Assembly (NCBI RefSeq): GCF_002095465.1
Contig: NZ_MLFP01000086.1
Span: 310,001 to 374,000 of the forward strand
Direction of reading: 5' to 3'
DNA length: 64,000 bases
Origin: Pantoea rodasii
GTDB lineage: Bacteria > Pseudomonadota > Gammaproteobacteria > Enterobacterales > Enterobacteriaceae
This document shows positions 27,936 through 37,076 of this stretch, one piece after another. The number at the start of each line of letters is the position of its first letter. Position 1 is the first letter of the stretch. The position numbers and the translations under genes were made by a program. The notes under the pieces are model-generated. The model was not told the DNA's origin and made no database searches. It saw nothing but the letters and a program-made list of their open reading frames with translations.

Positions 27936-29642
27936 TCAGAAGGTTTCCCAGTTATCATTATTGCCCGGTGCAGCCAAAGCTGGACGCGGGGCTAACGTGG
28001 GGGATTTCAATGCCGTTGTTGCGGACGTCACCAAACGCGAAGCTGGCGAATCGTTTAATTTAAACGCTGCCACGGCCTGAGTCAGACGGCCCGCCTGATC
28101 TTCCAGTGAAGCCGCAGCGGATGAGGCCTCTTCAACCAATGAGGCATTTTGCTGCGTGACGTTGTCCATCTCCGTAACCGCCAGGCTCACCTGCTGAATA
28201 CCCCGGCTCTGCTCATCAGAAGCGGCGGCAATTTCAGACATGATATCGGTCACACGACGCACGGCCTCGACAATTTCGCCCATGGTTGTACCGGCTTCAC
28301 CCACCTGATGCGAACCGTTGGTGATCAACGCCACCGACTCCGCAATCAGTGATTCAATCTCTTTCGCCGCCTGAGCACTGCGCTGCGCCAGATTACGCAC
28401 TTCACTCGCCACCACGGCAAAACCACGTCCTTGCTCACCGGCACGCGCCGCTTCTACCGCCGCGTTCAGCGCCAGAATATTGGTCTGGAAAGCGATGCTG
28501 TTAATCACGTTAGTGATCTCGGCAATTTTCTTCGAGCTGCCGGAGATATTATTCATGGTTTTCACCACGCCGTGCACCAGTTCGCCGCCGCTGCGCGCCT
28601 TACCGGAGGCATCTGCTGCCAGCTGGCTGGCATGATGGGCGTTCTCAGCATTCTGTTTCACGGTGGCGGTTAGCTGCTCCATGCTGGCGGCGGTCTGCTC
28701 CAGCGCCGAAGCCTGCTCTTCCGTACGCGAGGACAAATCGGTGTTGCCGGCAGATATCTCACTGGAACCCTGATAGATCGCCACGGCACCTTCTCGCACC
28801 GTGCCAACCGTGCGCACCAGTGCGGCCTGCATCAGCTGTAAGTTATGCAGCAGGCTGCCGATCTCGCTGCGGCCATAGGCCTGTTCAGGTGCCGTCAGGT
28901 CGCCCTGAGCAATTCGTTCAATGCGTTCAACCGACAGACGTAAAGGCGTGATCACCACGCGACGCAGGAAGATAAAGGTCAGCAAGACCAATACCAAAGC
29001 AGCAGCAAAAGCCGCGGCCATGGCAATAAAGCCCACGCGAGACTGATGGGCGGCAGCGGCATTAATGGCATCCGCGCGGTCGGTACGGATCTTGATCGCT
29101 TTCAATAATACCGCGTTATACGCATCATCCAACTTACGCGTCACGTCAGTTTCCTGTGCCACGATGCCTTCAAAGCTGCCCTGTTTAGCCGATTCAATCA
29201 TCGGCTTTAAGCCTTTATCAATATAGTCATTGAAGGCTGCGGTGAGCGGGGTATCCAGCGCGATATCTTCTGGCGTTTTTGCTTCGCGATCCATATAGAT
29301 TTTGAAACCGTCTCGCGCCTGCTTAATGCGTGTTTCGGTGCGAGCCAGATCGGCGCGATAGCCATCCATCTCACCGATACGCGCGGCCGCACCTGATTGC
29401 AGCACATTGAGGCGAGCAGTGCGTAAATGGTTTGAACTGTTCGAAATGCCCATGCGAATTTGAATTTCATCCGTGGCATCGTTCAGGGAATTATTACTCT
29501 GAATTAAGAAGTAACTGGCGAGGCCAATACACAGGGCAAAAAGCAGCAGAATGCCACCAAAGATCATGCTGAAAAGAGGCATCAGGCGCAGGTTCTGCCA
29601 GATGCTGAGCTTATATTGCCCATCAATCGATGCTGTTTTCAT
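27936..29642 (-). CDS. Methyl-accepting chemotaxis protein (Tar/Tsr type)
   Basis: A classical 568-residue chemoreceptor: TM1 (about 20-45), periplasmic four-helix sensor (about 46-205), TM2 (about 207-228), HAMP, then a signalling domain with the canonical hairpin IAFQTNILALNAAVEAARAG near residue 380. It ends in the NWETF pentapeptide that tethers CheR/CheB. The sensor contains LRTARLNVLQSGAA, the region that forms the amino-acid pocket in Tar/Tsr, but the ligand cannot be read off. A probable sigma-28 promoter lies upstream. Confidence 0.95.
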   Translation of the reverse strand: MKTASIDGQYKLSIWQNLRLMPLFSMIFGGILLLFALCIGLASYFLIQSNNSLNDATDEIQIRMGISNSSNHLRTARLNVLQSGAAARIGEMDGYRADLARTETRIKQARDGFKIYMDREAKTPEDIALDTPLTAAFNDYIDKGLKPMIESAKQGSFEGIVAQETDVTRKLDDAYNAVLLKAIKIRTDRADAINAAAAHQSRVGFIAMAAAFAAALVLVLLTFIFLRRVVITPLRLSVERIERIAQGDLTAPEQAYGRSEIGSLLHNLQLMQAALVRTVGTVREGAVAIYQGSSEISAGNTDLSSRTEEQASALEQTAASMEQLTATVKQNAENAHHASQLAADASGKARSGGELVHGVVKTMNNISGSSKKIAEITNVINSIAFQTNILALNAAVEAARAGEQGRGFAVVASEVRNLAQRSAQAAKEIESLIAESVALITNGSHQVGEAGTTMGEIVEAVRRVTDIMSEIAAASDEQSRGIQQVSLAVTEMDNVTQQNASLVEEASSAAASLEDQAGRLTQAVAAFKLNDSPASRLVTSATTALKSPTLAPRPALAAPGNNDNWETF

Positions 29643-29680
29643 ATCCTTGCTCTCATTTTAGGTAGGTGTTCTGAGAACAA

Positions 29681-29707
29681 CCATCGGCAAAAGGCGGCAA
29701 AGGATTA
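29681..29707 (-). promoter_or_regulatory. Probable sigma-28 promoter of the chemoreceptor gene
   Basis: On the minus strand TAATCCTT-N11-GCCGATGG resembles the FliA consensus TAAAGTTT-N11-GCCGATAA, 39 bp before the receptor start. Confidence 0.55.
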
Positions 29708-29746
29708 GGCGACGAAGTGAGATCTGGCTCGCAAAACGCACTAAAA

Positions 29747-29782
29747 CGGCAAAGGGCCAATCAGCGAATTGGCCCTTTGCCG
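29747..29782 (-). terminator. rcsA terminator
   Basis: A 15-bp perfect stem CGGCAAAGGGCCAAT/ATTGGCCCTTTGCCG with a 6-nt loop, followed on the minus strand by TTTTAG. Confidence 0.85.
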
Positions 29783-29818
29783 GCTACGGCTATTTACTCA
29801 GTCGGTTTACCAGAGGGA

Positions 29819-30453
29819 TTATCGCACGTTGACATAGATCCCTGAGGTTACATTATCGGTAAGGCGCACCACATGATAAATAACCTGTTTATTATGTGTC
29901 TTAATTTTTCGTTTAATATTACCTTTGTGTGACGATACCGTTTTTGCTTTAATTTGCATCTTGTCTGAAATTTGAATGGTGTCATGTCCTGACATCCACA
30001 TTTTCAGCATATTTGATTCAGTCTGACTTAATGTCAGTGGGTGAATATCCAGTCCAGCGGAAATACGTGGAGAGGCATTGAGTTTCTTTTGCAGATAGGT
30101 GCCTAACAGTGAATCCAGAGTCGAGGTTTTTACCGATTTTGATGTAATAATCAGGTTCTTACGAACGTAGAGATATTCCTCAAAATGGATATTCGAGATC
30201 GCCATGAAGATAAAGAATAGCGTATCTGGATGCTGCATAATAATGGCACGAATACGATCGCTGGAATCGGATTCATGAATGAAGCACTCTTCATTAATAA
30301 AACGACACCGGGTTTAAGCTGTTCACATCTTTGCTGCAATTGTTCAATATCAGAGACCGGAGTAATATTTTTCTTTTTAACTCCTTTGGCCGACATATAG
30401 TCTGATAATCCCAGGCGTGTGTAGTTACATGAATCCATAATAATCGTTGGCAT
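29819..30453 (-). CDS. rcsA: Capsule transcription regulator RcsA, frameshifted as sequenced
   Basis: LuxR-type auxiliary regulator that pairs with RcsB at RcsAB boxes to activate exopolysaccharide genes. The C-terminal helix-turn-helix (QISDKMQIKAKTVSSHKGNI) and the N-terminal PTIIMDSCNYTRLGLSDY match E. coli RcsA. The frame breaks in the A run 30299-30302 (four instead of five on the plus strand); adding a base restores VVFINEECFIHES and a 211-residue protein (E. coli 207). The start is the ATG at 30453. In E. coli it is a Lon substrate and its synthesis is helped by DsrA, also present here. Confidence 0.9.
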
Positions 30454-31081
30454 TATAGCGACCCTCACCAATTTGTTATCCGTTTAAATCAACGATGAAT
30501 ACGCGTTTGCGGTACGAGAGAGATTTCCAAAGACACTTTTTTATTCTGCTCGGCAGACTGGCGAATGATATCCGTGCGCCATCATGACTCTTCCCTGAAC
30601 CCTGCTGCGAAGTTTTTTTGTGTTACTTCCACGTCACTCTTGTCCCCGCGATAGTGGGAATCGCCGGGAGTTTGCATTAAGTGTGTAAATCGCTCTGTTT
30701 TTGAGAGCCCTGTCACTATCGCGCAAGTCACAGACAAATCTGATAGGACAATTCTTAAAAACATTTGATTCGCGAAAGTGTGACGTTTCAGCGAGTGTTG
30801 ACAATGCCGGAAAAAAGGGATTTAGACAAGAAAAATCGCTGTAATATTTTTTTGTTTAAAAACAGCCCTTTGAGCATTTTTTCAACCAATTCTCAAGGTT
30901 TACCACCTTAGGAATCGTCTGACTAAAATACGCGAAGCGCCGTTTAATAAGAATAATTTTCACCTGAAATGCGCATTTATCAGAATAACCTCAGTTGATT
31001 TCTGAGAAATATGGTTCGAAAAATGCACAGATTGATTTTGAATACTTAACTATTGCATAAGAATCACTGCAGAATGGTTAA
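30454..31081. other. Long AT-rich region upstream of rcsA
   Basis: About 630 bp between rcsA and fliR with no convincing gene. It is distinctly AT-rich (notably 30780-31080), as expected for the H-NS-silenced regulatory region of rcsA. TAAGAATAATTTTC near 30947-30960 partly resembles an RcsAB box (TAAGAATATTCCTA); this is tentative. A 60-codon frame at 30582-30764 is not supported. Confidence 0.5.
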
Positions 31082-31870
31082 TTAGCTGGCGCGGGAGAGT
31101 TCTGACACAAACTGCGCGAGTAAATCAAAGACTTCGCCGAAGAGATGTTCGCAGAAGGGGGCAAGTAACGGCATCATCATACCCAGGCTAAGGATCCCTA
31201 CCGTTAAGGTAATTGGGAAGCCAATGGCGAAAACCGACAGCTGAGGTGAAACACGGTTTAACAAACCTAGTGCCATGTTTAGCGTGAGCAACAGAACTAT
31301 TAAGGGCAGCGCTAACATCATGCCATTAAGGAAAATTAATCCGGCGGATTTCACCAGCGCCATAAAAGCATTGGCGTTGAGAGGTTGATCGTTAATCGGC
31401 AGGGTATGAAAACTGTCCACCAGCAGCGAAATTAACCACAGATGTCCATTGAAGGTGAGAAACAGCAGCATTGCCAGCATGTCGAGAAAACGAGCCAGCA
31501 CCGGCATGTTAAGACGACTGCCCGGATCAAAGAAGGTCGCGAAGGATAATCCCATCTGTAAACCCACCACTTCACCGGCCATACGTACGGCGGCGAACGC
31601 CAACTGCATGGTCAGGCCAATGCCAACACCAATCAACAATTGCTGTAGCAGGATCCAGAAACCAGCGGGGGTAAATAGTGTGACTTCCACCGGCGGTAGC
31701 ACCGGAATCACAATCCATGTGGTCAGCACGGCAAGGCCGACTTTCACACGCTTGGGGATGGATTTTTCGCTCAGCACCGGGGCGCTGGCGAATAGCGCCA
31801 ACAGTCGCACCATCGGCCAGAAAAACTGTGCGACCCAATGAATCAGCTGGCTGCTATCGAGATTAATCAT
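31082..31870 (-). CDS. fliR: Flagellar export gate protein FliR
   Basis: Inner-membrane subunit of the flagellar type III export gate with FliP and FliQ. The 262 residues form about six hydrophobic helices and carry the conserved MQLAFAAVRMAGEVVGLQMG and ATFFDPGSRLNMPVLARFL. It is last gene of the fliL-fliR series; its ATG overlaps the fliQ stop by one base. Confidence 0.95.
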   Translation of the reverse strand: MINLDSSQLIHWVAQFFWPMVRLLALFASAPVLSEKSIPKRVKVGLAVLTTWIVIPVLPPVEVTLFTPAGFWILLQQLLIGVGIGLTMQLAFAAVRMAGEVVGLQMGLSFATFFDPGSRLNMPVLARFLDMLAMLLFLTFNGHLWLISLLVDSFHTLPINDQPLNANAFMALVKSAGLIFLNGMMLALPLIVLLLTLNMALGLLNRVSPQLSVFAIGFPITLTVGILSLGMMMPLLAPFCEHLFGEVFDLLAQFVSELSRAS

Positions 31871-32139
31871 TAACCGATGATATAAGGCAGGTTGGTAAAC
31901 AGATTACGCATGTAATCCAGCACCAGGTTTAGCATCCACGGACCGGCAATCACCGCAGTGGCGGCAACCGCGAGAATTTTCGGGATAAAGGAGAGCGTCT
32001 GTTCGTTTACCTGCGTTGCCGCTTGCAACAAACTGATGATTAAACCGCTGACCAGCGCCGCCAGCAATAGCGGGGCGGCGAGCATCAGGGCGATACGCAT
32101 CGCTTCCTGGCCAATGACCATGACGGATTCGGGGGTCAT
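31870..32139 (-). CDS. fliQ: Flagellar export gate protein FliQ
   Basis: An 89-residue two-helix membrane protein, the length of E. coli FliQ, with QEAMRIALMLAAPLLLAALV and QAATQVNEQTLSFIPKI. The start at 32139 (MTPESVM) follows AGGAGCGC. It is cotranscribed with fliP and fliR. Confidence 0.95.
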   Translation of the reverse strand: MTPESVMVIGQEAMRIALMLAAPLLLAALVSGLIISLLQAATQVNEQTLSFIPKILAVAATAVIAGPWMLNLVLDYMRNLFTNLPYIIG

Positions 32140-32179
32140 GCTGCGCTCCTGTGACAAAAAAGGTGAGGGCGTGAGCCAC

Positions 32180-32913
32180 TCAGGAGTAGAAACTCTGTGC
32201 CAGTGAACCCACCAGCAGCTGCCAGCCATCCACTAATACAAACAGCATCAGCTTGAACGGCAGGGAAATGGTCGCGGGCGGCACCATCATCATCCCCAGC
32301 GCCATCAACACACTGGCGACCACCAGGTCGATGATCAGGAACGGGATGAACACGGTGAAACCAATCTGGAAAGCGGTTTTCAATTCGCTGGTGACGTAAG
32401 CCGGCAGCAGAATGCGCATTGGAACGGCTTCCGGACCGGCAATCGGCGCGGTGTTAGCGAGACGTGCAAACAATGCTAAGTCCGCTTCGCGCGTCTGGCG
32501 CAGCATAAATTCACGTAGCGGCTGTGCACCTTTCTCAATTGCCACGTCCATGCTGATTTTGTCCTGGCTGAACGGCAAATAGGCGTCGCTGTAAATCTTG
32601 TCGAAGGTCGCGCCATAATAAAGAAGGTTAAAAACAGCGACAGGCCAAGCAACACCTGATTGGGCGGCGCAGAAGGCGTGCCCAGGGCGTTACGCAGCAG
32701 ACCAAAAACTATAATGATGCGCGTGAAGCTGGTCATCATCAGCAACACTGCCGGAATAAAGGTCAGCGCGGTGATAAACACCAGCGTCTGCACTGGCAGT
32801 GACCAACTCTGGCCGCCGTTGGCCAGCGGTTGACTCACCAGACCGGGTAATTGCGCATGGGCAACCGGTGCCAGTAAAAGCAGCGGCAGAAGGGGAAGCA
32901 ATCGACGCATCAT
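32180..32913 (-). CDS. fliP: Flagellar export gate protein FliP, frameshifted as sequenced
   Basis: Core subunit of the export gate pore. A cleavable signal peptide (PVAHA-QLPG) precedes the family segment TLTFIPAVLLMMTSFTRIIIVF, and the C-terminal part has MRILLPAYVTSELKTAFQIG. A base is missing at about 32610 (GGCGCC read as GCGCC), which shifts the frame after LTFFIM; restoring it gives the expected APTFDKIY and a protein of 244 residues (E. coli 245). The start is one of two adjacent ATGs (32913/32910). Confidence 0.92.
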
Positions 32914-33305
32914 TGGGGTTTTCCGGGACGTTTAACCAGATTTTGCAACAGCTGACGAAAATCCTGCGGCGCAACGTTTTTGCTCACCCACTCTTCCGGT
33001 GGCACCGGCGGCAGTGAGTGCAGATGCGTAATTTGCTGTGCGGTCACGCCCAGCACTAAACGCGCATCGGCGGTATCGACAATCACTACACGTTCCTGGC
33101 GGCCGACCTGCACACTGGCGCTGATCTTCAACGCCTGAGTGTTGACGGTTTTCGGGGCAAACCCGAGGCGTTTTGCCAGCCAGCCACAGGCAAGGATCAA
33201 CAGAACAATCACCGCCAGCACGCTGCTGACTTGTCCAATCACTGAGCCGGTAGACACCACCGGCTGGCTATGTACCGGTTGACCAATTTGCGCGTTCTTT
33301 AACAT
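32910..33305 (-). CDS. fliO: Flagellar export apparatus assembly protein FliO
   Basis: A 131-residue protein with one membrane helix (about residues 24-47) and a cytoplasmic domain with VQVGRQERVVIVDTADARLVLGV. FliO helps assemble the FliP ring. Between fliN and fliP, overlapping the fliP start. Confidence 0.93.
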   Translation of the reverse strand: MLKNAQIGQPVHSQPVVSTGSVIGQVSSVLAVIVLLILACGWLAKRLGFAPKTVNTQALKISASVQVGRQERVVIVDTADARLVLGVTAQQITHLHSLPPVPPEEWVSKNVAPQDFRQLLQNLVKRPGKPQ

Positions 33306-33307
33306 GC

Positions 33308-33715
33308 TTAACGGCTCAGACGACGCATACGTTCAGATGGCGTAATAATGTCGGTGATGCGCACGCCATATTTGTCGTTGACCACGACCACTTCGCCCTG
33401 GGCAATCAGGTAGCCGTTGATCAGGATATCCAGCGGCTCACCGGCCAGCCCATCCAATGCCACCACGGAACCCTGCGTCAGGCGCAGCAGTTCTTTGATG
33501 GTCATCTTCGTGCGGCCCAGTTCCACCGTGAGTTTGACCGGAATATCCATGATCAAATCGATATCCTGCAGCGCGCCAGTGGCACCATTGCTATCGAAAG
33601 ATTTGAACACGTTCTCGGTCGGATCCGGCGTGCTGGTGGTTGTCTGCTCGTTCATTGCCTCAGCCCACAGGTCGTCCGCGGAAATGTCATCGGACGGTTT
33701 TTTGCTGTCACTCAT
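33308..33715 (-). CDS. fliN: Flagellar motor switch protein FliN
   Basis: A 135-residue C-ring protein. The C-terminal SpoA domain contains MDIPVKLTVELGRTKMTIKE, LDGLAGEPLDILINGYLIAQGEVVVVNDKYGVRI. It overlaps the fliM 3' end by 8 bp and is followed two bases later by fliO. Confidence 0.95.
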   Translation of the reverse strand: MSDSKKPSDDISADDLWAEAMNEQTTTSTPDPTENVFKSFDSNGATGALQDIDLIMDIPVKLTVELGRTKMTIKELLRLTQGSVVALDGLAGEPLDILINGYLIAQGEVVVVNDKYGVRITDIITPSERMRRLSR

Positions 33716-34715
33716 CGGGCTGTTCCTCGTTCAGCGAATTCAAAATCGGGTTAATCAAATGTTCTACACGCAGCGCATACTGGCCATTAATGGTGCCGTA
33801 TTGGCTGGTCAAGACCGGTACGCCATCGACATGAGCAATGATGCGGTCCGGCTTATCAATGGGCAGGACGTCACCCGGTTTAAGCTGCAAAATACGTGAC
33901 AGGCGCATCGATGTTTCCGCGAAGTGGGCAATCAGCTCCAGCTCCGAGTGCTGCACCTGTTTCACCAGATTGTCGCGCCAGTGGGTATCTTCCTGACGGG
34001 AGTTTTCCAGCGGTGGATTGACCAGCAGCTCGCGCAGCGGCTCAATCATTGAAAACGGAATACAGATATTAAATTCACCGACCAGGTTACCAATCTCCAC
34101 CTGGAACGGGGTATTCACCACGATATCGTTCGGTGAGGTGGTGATATTGGTGAACTTCACCTGCATTTCAGAACGAACGTATTCCACATCCAGCGGATAA
34201 ATCGCTTTCCATGCGTCGCTGTAACCATCCAGCGCCAGCTTGAGCATGCGACGGATCACGCGCTGTTCAGTATGGGTAAATTCGCGGCCTTCCACTTTCG
34301 TCGGGAAACGGCCATCACCGCCAAACAGGTTATCCACGGCGATAAACACCAGACTCGGTGAAAACACCACCAGCGCGGTACCGCGCAGCGGTTTCAAATG
34401 GATCAGGTTCAGGTTGGTTGGCACCGGCAGGTTGCGTGCGAACTCGTGGTACGGCTGAATCTTGATCGCACCGACGCTGATATCCGGGCTACGGCGCAGC
34501 AGGTTAAACAGCGCCATACGAAAATGACGGGCAAAACGCTCGTTAATGATCTCCAGCGCTTGCAGGCGCTCACGCACCACACGACGCTGGGTATTGGGAT
34601 CATAAGGACGGATATCGCCATCGGTCCCTTTGGAACTGTTCTCTACTTCCGCACTGTCACTGTCGCCATTAAGCAGCGCGTCAATCTCAGCCTGGGAGAG
34701 AATGCTATCGCCCAT
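33708..34715 (-). CDS. fliM: Flagellar motor switch protein FliM
   Basis: A 335-residue C-ring protein that binds CheY-P through its N-terminal segment (SILSQAEIDALLNGDSD). The middle CheC-like domain contains the GGDGRFPTKVEGREFT loop that contacts FliG, and the C-terminus is a SpoA domain. Starts 4 bp after fliL. Confidence 0.96.
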   Translation of the reverse strand: MGDSILSQAEIDALLNGDSDSAEVENSSKGTDGDIRPYDPNTQRRVVRERLQALEIINERFARHFRMALFNLLRRSPDISVGAIKIQPYHEFARNLPVPTNLNLIHLKPLRGTALVVFSPSLVFIAVDNLFGGDGRFPTKVEGREFTHTEQRVIRRMLKLALDGYSDAWKAIYPLDVEYVRSEMQVKFTNITTSPNDIVVNTPFQVEIGNLVGEFNICIPFSMIEPLRELLVNPPLENSRQEDTHWRDNLVKQVQHSELELIAHFAETSMRLSRILQLKPGDVLPIDKPDRIIAHVDGVPVLTSQYGTINGQYALRVEHLINPILNSLNEEQPDE

Positions 34716-34719
34716 TAAA

Positions 34720-35205
34720 TCACCTCAAAATGAAGGCGGTAAACAGCACGTCACTGACCACCTGTGGCGGTTGAGCTTTTACCAGCGGAGGTGCCAGCGC
34801 CTGTTTGATCTGCTCAACCAGGGCTTGCTTGCCTTGTTCGGTGGCAAGCTGTGCGGCACTTTGACGTGAGAGCAGCAGCAGTAAACGGCTGCGTACCTCA
34901 GGCAGGTAATCGTTCAACCGACGACGGGTATCCTCATCGGGCAGACGCAGGGTAAATCCTACGTACAACACACGGTCAGGATCGTTGTCAGGATTGACCA
35001 GGTTAACCGTAAACGTATCCATTGCAAAAAAGACAGGGGCGGCCGGTGGCTCTACTTTCGCCGCTTCCGGTTTGTCACCCTCGTGTTTATTCATCATTCG
35101 CCAGACTGCATAGCCTGCCACGCTGCAAGCGGCCAGCGTTACAATCAGTAACACCGGTATTAGTAGTGAACGTTTGCGGCCTTTAGCTTTCGCGTTATCA
35201 GACAT
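34720..35205 (-). CDS. fliL: Flagellar basal body protein FliL
   Basis: A 161-residue single-pass membrane protein (TM about 15-37) with a periplasmic domain that surrounds the stators. Family segments YVGFTLRLPDEDTRRRLNDY and RSRLLLLLSRQSA are present. First gene of the fliL-fliR series. Confidence 0.94.
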   Translation of the reverse strand: MSDNAKAKGRKRSLLIPVLLIVTLAACSVAGYAVWRMMNKHEGDKPEAAKVEPPAAPVFFAMDTFTVNLVNPDNDPDRVLYVGFTLRLPDEDTRRRLNDYLPEVRSRLLLLLSRQSAAQLATEQGKQALVEQIKQALAPPLVKAQPPQVVSDVLFTAFILR

Positions 35206-35232
35206 GTTTGCAGTTACTTCCTGTGAATTATG

Positions 35233-35252
35233 GGCAAGCCTCTCGGCTTGCC
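35233..35252 (-). other. Stem-loop between fliK and fliL
   Basis: GGCAAGCC/GGCTTGCC with a TCTC loop and no T-tract, in the 130-bp gap after fliK. It may protect the fliK message or mark the operon boundary; no promoter was recognised beside it. Confidence 0.4.
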
Positions 35253-35335
35253 TGGACAGATTATCCCGCGTCTTAAGTCAAACAATGGGAAGAAAAGACG
35301 CGGGTTTTACGCTTACCTTCAGCGTTTAGCCGCTG

Positions 35336-36613
35336 TCAGGCAAAGATATCGACAGCGCCGTTGCCGGTCGCGCGCGCCTGAAGGGCTGCCGGGACGGCAA
35401 TAGGCGTTATCTCGTTTTCACTGTCCTGGGAGAGAGCAAAGCTGCCGTGCTGGCCATCACGACGTCCTTCCTGCTGGCCCTGATAATTCTGGCTTTGTGC
35501 GAAGGCGTCGCTGCTGACATTACTCTGTCCCAGGTTTATTCCGCTCTCCGCCAGCGCTGTACGCAGCTGAGGGAGAGCCGCTTCCAGCGCGGCCCTCACT
35601 TGGCTGTGGCTGGAAACCATACTTAACTGTGCCTGATCTTTGTCGAGCGTCAGGCTGATCTGGATAGCACCCAGATCTTCCGGATGTAAGCGCAATTCGG
35701 CATTTTGCTGACCGTTGCGGCTAAACATCACGATTTGCTGGCTTAACGCCTGCTGCCACTCATTGCTGCCGAGTTGGGCATTCAGCATCGGCGTCGACGG
35801 AGTGGTACTGGTCGTCGCCGTGCTGTTGGTCAGTGTGCTACTGCTGCTGACCGGGGCGCTGGTTAAAGCCGTTAGCGTGTCGCTTGAGGTATCACGACGT
35901 TCTTCCGGTTTGCTGAGCGTACTCAGCACCTGTTTAAAACTTTCATCCAGTGACAGCGTCGCGGTGCTGTTACTCGCCGTGCTGCTGGCGGTTGCGGCGC
36001 TGGTAGTGGTTTGCACCGTACTCGCCTCGCGACTCAAGCCGCTCAGCACATCACTGGATTTCTTCAGCGGCGCGCTATCTGATGGCGTGTCCTGCTCATC
36101 TTTTAATGCGCTCTGCAACGTACGGCTTAACAATGCACTGTTCAGCGTTGTCTCAGCATCCGTTGCACTCTTATCAGTACTGCTACTGACGGCGCTTTGG
36201 CTGTTCCGCGCTTCTACGGCAGCCGGTAACATCGCGAACAGCGCCTGCACATTCTGTAAGTCGCTGGCACTTAACGAACTTGCCTCAGGCTTGTCTTTAT
36301 CATCGGCTGATTTCAGCGTGGCTTTAGTGTTTTCCGGTTGTAAAAGTGCGTTTAACGCCTCTGGTTTGTCCAGTGCCTGCAATAACGCGCTTAATGACGC
36401 TTTTTTGACGTCTTTTGCATCGACTTCTGCTGTCAGATCAGTCGATTGCGTGTTAACACCTTGTTGCTGAGCCAGCGTCAGCAAGCGGTTGCCCAGCTCG
36501 GTGATAAAACCCTGTGGCAACGTGTCTGTGCTCTGCAGATTGTCCGATGTCACTGAACTGTCTGCGTCTCCTAATTTAGAGGTTTGCGTAACCAAAGTTG
36601 GCAGCGTAATCAT
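35336..36613 (-). CDS. fliK: Flagellar hook-length control protein FliK
   Basis: A 425-residue secreted molecular ruler. The long Ser/Thr/Ala-rich N-terminal and central part (about residues 1-280) is low complexity; the conserved C-terminal switch domain contains WQQALSQQIVMFSRNGQQ, AELRLHPEDLGAIQI and VRAALEAALPQLRTAL, which contacts FlhB. Overlaps the 3' end of fliJ by 4 bp. Confidence 0.94.
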   Translation of the reverse strand: MITLPTLVTQTSKLGDADSSVTSDNLQSTDTLPQGFITELGNRLLTLAQQQGVNTQSTDLTAEVDAKDVKKASLSALLQALDKPEALNALLQPENTKATLKSADDKDKPEASSLSASDLQNVQALFAMLPAAVEARNSQSAVSSSTDKSATDAETTLNSALLSRTLQSALKDEQDTPSDSAPLKKSSDVLSGLSREASTVQTTTSAATASSTASNSTATLSLDESFKQVLSTLSKPEERRDTSSDTLTALTSAPVSSSSTLTNSTATTSTTPSTPMLNAQLGSNEWQQALSQQIVMFSRNGQQNAELRLHPEDLGAIQISLTLDKDQAQLSMVSSHSQVRAALEAALPQLRTALAESGINLGQSNVSSDAFAQSQNYQGQQEGRRDGQHGSFALSQDSENEITPIAVPAALQARATGNGAVDIFA

Positions 36614-37053
36614 TCGCCTCTCCTCATTGCGGCCCGTTGGGCAAATTCATCCATCCGTTTCTGGTCGAGACGGTTTTCTTGTCGTAATGCATTTTCCTCA
36701 GCGCGGGTGATCAGCGTTTGATAGGCATTGAGGCGCTTGTGCTTTTCTCGCCAGTTGCTCAACGCCTGATCCAGACGTTGATTCCACTGATTAAGCTGCT
36801 GCCGATGCTGCTCGATGGCTTTTTCCAGCGTCTGAATAAACTGGTGATAATTGGTCCAACGCATACTAGTGATGCCGCCTGACATATCCGTGTTGAGCTT
36901 GTTGCGGTACTCGTCCTGATAATCGAGCAGCATGGTGAGCTGTTCATCTGCCTGGTGCACGCCACGGCGCATATCACCCAAATGAATCACGGCCTGTTCA
37001 AGATCCTGCTCCGCCAGATCGCGCAGCGTATCGATAGCATTGGCAGTTTTCAT
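36610..37053 (-). CDS. fliJ: Flagellar export chaperone/ATPase stalk FliJ
   Basis: A 147-residue, almost entirely helical coiled-coil protein (LRDLAEQDLEQAVIHLGDM, YHQFIQTLEKAIEQHRQQL) that sits in the FliI hexamer and couples it to FlhA. Located between fliI and fliK. Confidence 0.93.
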   Translation of the reverse strand: MKTANAIDTLRDLAEQDLEQAVIHLGDMRRGVHQADEQLTMLLDYQDEYRNKLNTDMSGGITSMRWTNYHQFIQTLEKAIEQHRQQLNQWNQRLDQALSNWREKHKRLNAYQTLITRAEENALRQENRLDQKRMDEFAQRAAMRRGE

Positions 37054-37076
37054 CGCTTACCTCACTTGAGCACGCG

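Noticed and set aside
30582..30764. 60-codon minus-strand frame upstream of rcsA
   Set aside because: AT-rich regulatory DNA, no Shine-Dalgarno, no recognisable protein features.
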